DNA of 64,000 nucleotides from Nematostella vectensis (taxonomy: Eukaryota; Cnidaria; Anthozoa; Actiniaria; Edwardsiidae), in contig NC_064034.1 in assembly GCF_932526225.1 (NCBI RefSeq), forward strand, positions 1,784,001 to 1,848,000. Direction: 5' to 3'. Under the pieces are notes generated by a model. The model was not told the DNA's origin. It ran no database searches and saw only the letters and a list, made by a program, of their open reading frames with translations. How positions within the stretch are numbered: the first letter of the stretch is position 1; the number at the start of each line of letters is the position of its first letter. This document shows positions 59,001-64,000 of this stretch, one piece after another. The translations under genes and the position numbers were made by a program.

Positions 59001-62000
59001 CTTACCTGGGGTCGAGCTGATAGACTTACCATCTAGATATAGAGTATGCTCGCTAGAACGTCCCCTTACCTGGGGTCAAGCTGATAGATTGTTAACCTAG
59101 ATATACAGTATGCTCGCTAGAACGTCCCCTTACCTGGGGTCAAGCTGATAGATTGTTTATCTAGATATAGAGTATGCTCACTAGAACGTCCCCTTACCTA
59201 GGGGCAAGCTGATAGATTGTTAATCTAGATATACAGTATGCTCGCTAGAACGTCCCCTTACCTGGGGTCAAGCTGATAGATTGTTAATCTAGATATAGAG
59301 TATGTTCGCTAGAACGTCCCCTTACCTGGGGTCGAGCTGATAGGTTGTTAATGTAGATATAGAGTATGCTCGCTAGAATGTCCCCTTACCTGGGGTCAAG
59401 CTGATAGATTGTTAATGTAGATATAGAGTATGCTCGCTAGAACGTCCCCTTACCTGGGGTCAAGCTGATAGATTGTTAATCTAGATATAGAGTATGTTCG
59501 CTAGAACGTCCCCTTACCCGGGGTCGAGCTGATAGGTTGTTAATGTAGATATAGAGTATGCTCGCTAGAATGTCCCCTTACCTGGGGTCAAGCTGATAGA
59601 TTGTTAATCTAGATATAGAGTAGGCTCGCTAGAACGTCCCCTTACCTGGGGTCAAGCTGATAGATTGTTTATCTAGATATAGAGTATGCTCGCTAGAACG
59701 TCCCCTTACCCGGGGTCGAGCTGATAGGTTGTTAATGTAGATATAGAGTATGCTCGCTAGAATGTCCCCTTACCTGGGGTCAAGCTGATAGATTGTTAAT
59801 CTAGATATAGAGTATGCTCGCTAGAACGTCCCCTTACCTGGGGTCAAGCTGATAGATTGTTAATCTAGATATACAGTATGCTCGCTAGAACGTCCCCTTA
59901 CCTGGGGTCGAGCTGATAGATTGTTCATCTAGATATAGAGTATGCTCGCTAGAACGTCCCCTTACCCGGGGTCGAGCTGATAGGTTGTTTATGTAGATAT
60001 AGAGTATGCTCGCTAGAATGTCCCCTTACCTGGGGTCAAGCTGATAGACTTACCATCTAGATATAGAGTATGCTCGCTAGAACGTCCCCTTACCTGGGGT
60101 CAAGCTGATAGACTTACCATCTAGATATACAGTATGTTCGCTAGGACGTCCCCTTACCCGGGGTCAAGCTGATAGATTGTTAATGTAGATATAGAGTATG
60201 CTCGCTAGAATGTCCCCTTACCTGGGGTCAAGCTGATAGATTGTTAATCTAGATATACAGTATGCTCGCTAGAACGTCCCCTTACCTGGGGTCAAGCTGA
60301 TAGATTGTTAATCTAGATATAGAGTATGCTCGCTAGAATGTCCCCTTACCTGGGGTCAAGCTGATAGATTGTTAATCTAGATATAGAGTAGGCTCGCTAG
60401 AACGTCCCCTTACCTGGGGTCAAGCTGATAGATTGTTCATCTAGATATAGAGTATGCTCGCTAGAACGTCCCCTTACCCGGGGTCGAGCTGATAGGTTGT
60501 TAATGTAGATATAGAGTATGCTCGCTAGAATGTCCCCTTACCTGGGGTCAAGCTGATAGATTGTTAATCTAGATATAGAGTATGCTCGCTAGAACGTCCC
60601 CTTACCTGGGGTCAAGCTGATAGATTGTTAATCTAGATATAGAGTATGCTCGCTAGAACGTCCCCTTACCTGGGGTCAAGCTGATAGACTTACCATCTAG
60701 ATATACAGTATGCTCGCTAGAACGTCCCCTTACCTGGGGTCGAGCTGATAGATTGTTCATCTAGATATAGAGTATGCTCGCTAGAACGTCCCCTTACCCG
60801 GGGTCGAGCTGATAGGTTGTTTATGTAGATATAGAGTATGCTCGCTAGAATGTCCCCTTACCTGGGGTCAAGCTGATAGACTTACCATCTAGATATAGAG
60901 TATGCTCGCTAGAACGTCCCCTTACCTGGGGTCAAGCTGATAGACTTACCATCTAGATATACAGTATGTTCGCTAGGACGTCCCCTTACCCGGGGTCAAG
61001 CTGATAGATTGTTAATCTAGATATAGAGTATGCTCGCTAGAATGTCCCCTTACCTGGGGTCAAGCTGATAGATTGTTAATCTAGATATACAGTATGCTCG
61101 CTAGAACGTCTCCTTACCTGGGGTCAAGCTGATAGATTGTTAATCTAGATATAGAGTATGCTCGCTAGAATGTCCCCTTACCTGGGGTCGAGCTGATCAA
61201 GAGAGAGGACCTGTACACCGGCCACAGCAGCCTTGGCTAGGATCTGACGGCGCACGTGAGAGCGCTCCTCCTGAAAACACAGTAAATGGAGTCAAGAAAA
61301 AGCGGCCGTGGACGGTACAATAGCGCTACGGTTAGTTTTAGTGAAATAAATAAGCTTTGCAATTACACAAAATAATCCATCATTATAATTCTCCTCCAAT
61401 AAAAACCCAAAATATGCTCAGATTATTAGACAAAATCTACCATTTTGGCTCCTAATACAACCGTATAAACAGAATGCATGGGCGGTGCAGGGGTTTAAGA
61501 GTTACGCTTGTACGACAATCGTGTTTGTAAAGCTTGCCCCCTGTAGGAATGTCACGCTTAAGCTTACCACTGGCGTTTTCTCAGGCGCCGATGCACGTTT
61601 GGCCGTGGATGAGGTGTGTGACCGTCGCGACCATGTCCTAGCCGCCATATTGATGGTCATACTCGTAGTATTTGTAGTGCCGGATTTGGGCCCCGCACGC
61701 CCCACGCTATCGTCCTCTGTGTCGAAGGACGTATCGCTCGTACTGTACATATCTGTGTCGGTAGTCGTGGGCGGTGACATGCCTAGGTACTCCATGATCA
61801 AGTGCTTCAGTCGTCGGTAAGCCTCATTCAGATCATCTGTGCATCAGGCAGACACGTGCATTAGCTCAGTGGGCATGGCTAGTAAGCCTTGTTCACTATG
61901 GGTCACGTGCATTCAGTGGGCGTGGCTAGTAAGCCTTGTTCACTATGGGTCACGTGCATTCAGTGGGCGTGGCTAATAAGCCTTGTTCACTATTGGGTCA

Positions 62001-63520
62001 CATGCATTAGCTCAGTGGGCATGGCTAATAAGACTTGTTCACTATTGGGTCACGTGCATAAGCTCATTGGGCATGGCTAGTAAGCCTTGTTCACTATTGG
62101 GTCACGTGCATTCAGTGGGCGTGGCTAGTAAGCCTTGTTTACTATTGGGTCACGTGCATTCAGTGGGCATGGCTAGTAAGCCTTGTTCACTATTGGGTCA
62201 CGTGCATTCAGTGGGCATGGCTAGTAAGCCTTGTTCACTATTGGGTCACGTGCATTCAGTGGGCGTGGCTAGTAAGCCTTGTTCACTATTGGGTCACGTG
62301 CATAAGCTCATTGGGCATGGCTAGTAAGCCTTGTTCACTATTGGGTCACGTGCATTCAGTGGGCGTGGCTAGTAAGCCTTGTTCACTATTGGGTCACGTG
62401 CATTGGCTCAGTGGGTATGTCTAGAAAGCCTTGTTCACTATTGGGTCGCGTGCATAAGCTCATTGGGCATGGCTAGTAAGCCTTGTTCACTATTGGGTCG
62501 CGTGCATAACAACCATGAACTCGTCTTCTGACTCTGGTCTAGAAGTTCTTAGCTATTTGCTATTCAAAGTCTTTTCAGAGAGATGTTTCCATGTTCATGT
62601 TATACATCACGTAAATCTCTCCTGTGTCTAACCTGAGTTGATGGCCATGTCGAAGAAGCCAGGGTTATCTCTGTGTTTACTTAGATACATCTCGACTCTG
62701 TCAATAGCGTGGGTGATCTGAGCCTCAGAGTAGTAGCCAAGCTCCTGCATCCTACCCTCATGTGCCTGAGAAATCATAACGAGTTTCAAGGCCTTCATAC
62801 CCCTGTTTAATCCATGGAATCAATCAATCCCGAACAGACTTGATTCTATGCTTTGAGGAAGCTCAAACCGTATAAAGATGCTTTTGAGCCCTGTCATCAG
62901 AACACTTTTTCTGTGAATTCTTTATACTTGTTTCTTAACACTTTCGCACCCCTACAAACCTCACGTATCGTACCTTGCGATTTATTGGGACCACCAGCAC
63001 ATACCGAGGCTCGAAGTACGTGTTTTTGAAACTCAGCACGCCCTGAAAAGAGGTTTAGCAAAACTCAGTTGAAAGATGACAAATACATGACTTACATTTT
63101 AAACTGTATCTTGATGATTGGGAAAGGGGTATGTGTAGTCATAAACTATCATATGGATGGATAGTATTTGTAGGAGTGTGTGAAGTCATAGCTATCATAT
63201 GAATGGATAGTATTTTACGACCCTTTAATAAAAAATGACCTACTTTTTTGTAGGAGTCACCCTGTGCACCCCCCTCCCCACCACCACTGTGTAAGTTCCT
63301 TTTTTACTACTCTACAGTTCAATGTCAAGAAGGGGTTACTGGCTTTACTGTAGCATACATTTGCATCTATTTATTATTTCTACTAAGAGTGAAGATGATT
63401 TAGTACCTCAAGCTCCATGGTGAAGACAGCAGCTAGACCTTCCCTGGCAACACATTCAACAGCCTCACGCGTCACACCGTACAGAAAGCCGCCCACCTGA
63501 CATGTCTCCAGGAACAGACC
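56073..63520 (-). CDS. LRGUK: LRGUK-like guanylate-kinase-domain protein, last six exons (partial)
   Basis: Minus strand, continuing beyond 64000. Exons: 63520-63407, 63042-62974, 62765-62633, 61836-61568, 61270-61182 and 56442-56073, with junction phases 0, 0, 1, 0, 2 all consistent. The first three and the start of the fourth encode the C-terminal half of a guanylate-kinase-like domain (GGFLYGVTREAVECVAREGLA, then YFEPRYVLVVP, AIDRVEMYL, DLNEAYRRLKHLIMEYLG). The wording matches LRGUK, which has leucine-rich repeats before this domain and acts in sperm head and flagellum formation in mammals; the leucine-rich part would be outside the window. The rest is a Ser/Thr-rich tail with an acidic patch. 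The P-loop half is not visible, so catalytic status cannot be judged. Four tandem arrays fill or border its introns. Other MAGUK-type proteins are the alternative. Confidence 0.78.
56533..61190. repeat. 64-bp minisatellite carrying an LRGUK-like donor site (about 73 units)
   Basis: Unit length is exactly 64 bases (tested at 56539, 56603 and 56667). On the minus strand every unit contains cag|CTTGACCCCAG|GTAAGGGG, equal to the last 11-14 bases of the exon at 61270-61182 plus its donor; the exon itself is the final unit. Variants (caag/cgag, attgtt/cttacc, ctg/ccg, aac/aat) recur in blocks of several units, so exchange has acted on blocks. The array makes up nearly the whole 4.7 kb intron before the last exon. 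Confidence 0.97.
61850..62512. repeat. 48-bp minisatellite in an LRGUK-like intron (about 13 units)
   Basis: Units of gtgggcgtggctagtaagcc, ttgttcactattgggtcacg and tgcattca. Some units have the longer form tgcataagctcatt. The array starts about 14 bases from the acceptor of the exon at 61836 and the acceptor region (ctgatgcacag on the minus strand) resembles the unit (ctgaatgcacg). Confidence 0.93.
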
Positions 63521-64000
63521 CTGTCATCACAAGGCATTATCGTCAACCCCCATAAGAGACTCTGTCATCACAAGGCATTATGGTCAATCCCCATAACAGA
63601 CCCTGTCATCACAAGGCATTATGGTCAATCCCCATAACAGACTCTGTCATCACAAGGCATTATGGTCAATCCCCATAACAGACTCTGTCATCACAAGGCA
63701 TTATGGTCAATCCCCATAACAGACCCTGTCATCACAAGGCATTATGGTCAATCCCCATAACAGACCCTGTCATCACAAGGCATTATGGTCAATCCCCATA
63801 ACAGACCCTGTCATCACAAGGCATTATGGTCAATCCCCATAACAGACCCTGTCATCACAAGGCATTATGGTCAATCCCCATAACAGACCCTGTCATCACA
63901 AGGCATTATGGTCAATCCCCATAACAGACCCTGTCATCACAAGGCATTATGGTCAATCCCCATAACAGACCCTGTCATCACAAGGCATTATGGTCAACCC
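63519..64000. repeat. 41-bp minisatellite carrying an LRGUK-like acceptor site (at least 11 units)
   Basis: Units of ccctgtcatcacaaggcatt, atggtcaatccccataacaga. On the minus strand each unit contains gatgacag|GGTCTGTT, the acceptor and first eight bases of the exon at 63520-63407. The array runs off the window. Confidence 0.95.

Noticed and set aside
56533-61190. CRISPR-like array
   Set aside because: Units are contiguous with no variable spacers and the context is a eukaryotic intron.
61889-62324. Repeat peptides in the 48-bp array
   Set aside because: Intronic minisatellite; the frame is open only because 48 is a multiple of three.

Overview
The window reads as metazoan, most likely a sea anemone (Actiniaria). 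Genes are split by GT-AG introns with matching phases, AATAAA signals follow several of them, and a 5'-truncated LINE and MITE-like elements are present. The strongest taxonomic clue is a secreted protein with three thyroglobulin type-1 domains, the architecture of equistatin, a protease inhibitor from the anemone Actinia equina. The species cannot be fixed from sequence alone; Nematostella is one candidate.

Left half (1-33.3 kb): a segmental duplication. Copy 1 (1-13934) and copy 2 (20159-33277) are nearly identical apart from homopolymer lengths, a segment of about 1.37 kb missing from copy 2 and about 0.5 kb missing from copy 1. Each copy carries 5' exons of an ankyrin-repeat gene (minus strand), a 5'-truncated LINE, an intronless LACTBL1-like membrane-anchored serine hydrolase gene, a decayed paralogue of that gene, a MITE, and the signal-peptide exon of the equistatin-like gene. 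Only copy 2 is followed by the inhibitor's three domain exons, so the copy 1 exon is an orphan. The 6 kb between the copies is C-poor on the plus strand and holds three diverged copies of a G/T-rich repeat; no convincing gene was found there. Tandem duplication and joined haplotypes cannot be separated from this sequence alone.

Right half (33-64 kb): equistatin-like gene (plus, 33101-37785), a 5 kb stretch without recognised genes, a compact ETS transcription factor (plus, 44073-45502), an unrecognised intronless gene for a 305-aa basic Ser/Pro-rich protein (plus, 49652-50569), and the last six exons of an LRGUK-like guanylate-kinase-domain gene (minus, 56073-63520, continuing past the window). 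Roughly 40% of this half is tandem repeat.

Main observation: many of the arrays are not randomly placed. At least four include an exon-intron boundary in the repeat unit or abut it exactly: the ankyrin exon 3 donor, equistatin-like exon 3 donor, LRGUK-like donor (about 73 units) and LRGUK-like acceptor. Two more repeat the 3' end of a coding region (equistatin-like exon 4, LACTBL1-like C-terminus). The LRGUK array can be read as a chain of 11-nt micro-exons and 53-nt mini-introns. This recurrent link between gene boundaries and minisatellites is the best candidate for something undescribed.

The genes do not form an obvious pathway. All gene models come from reading splice sites and frames by eye; no alignment, expression or database search was available.
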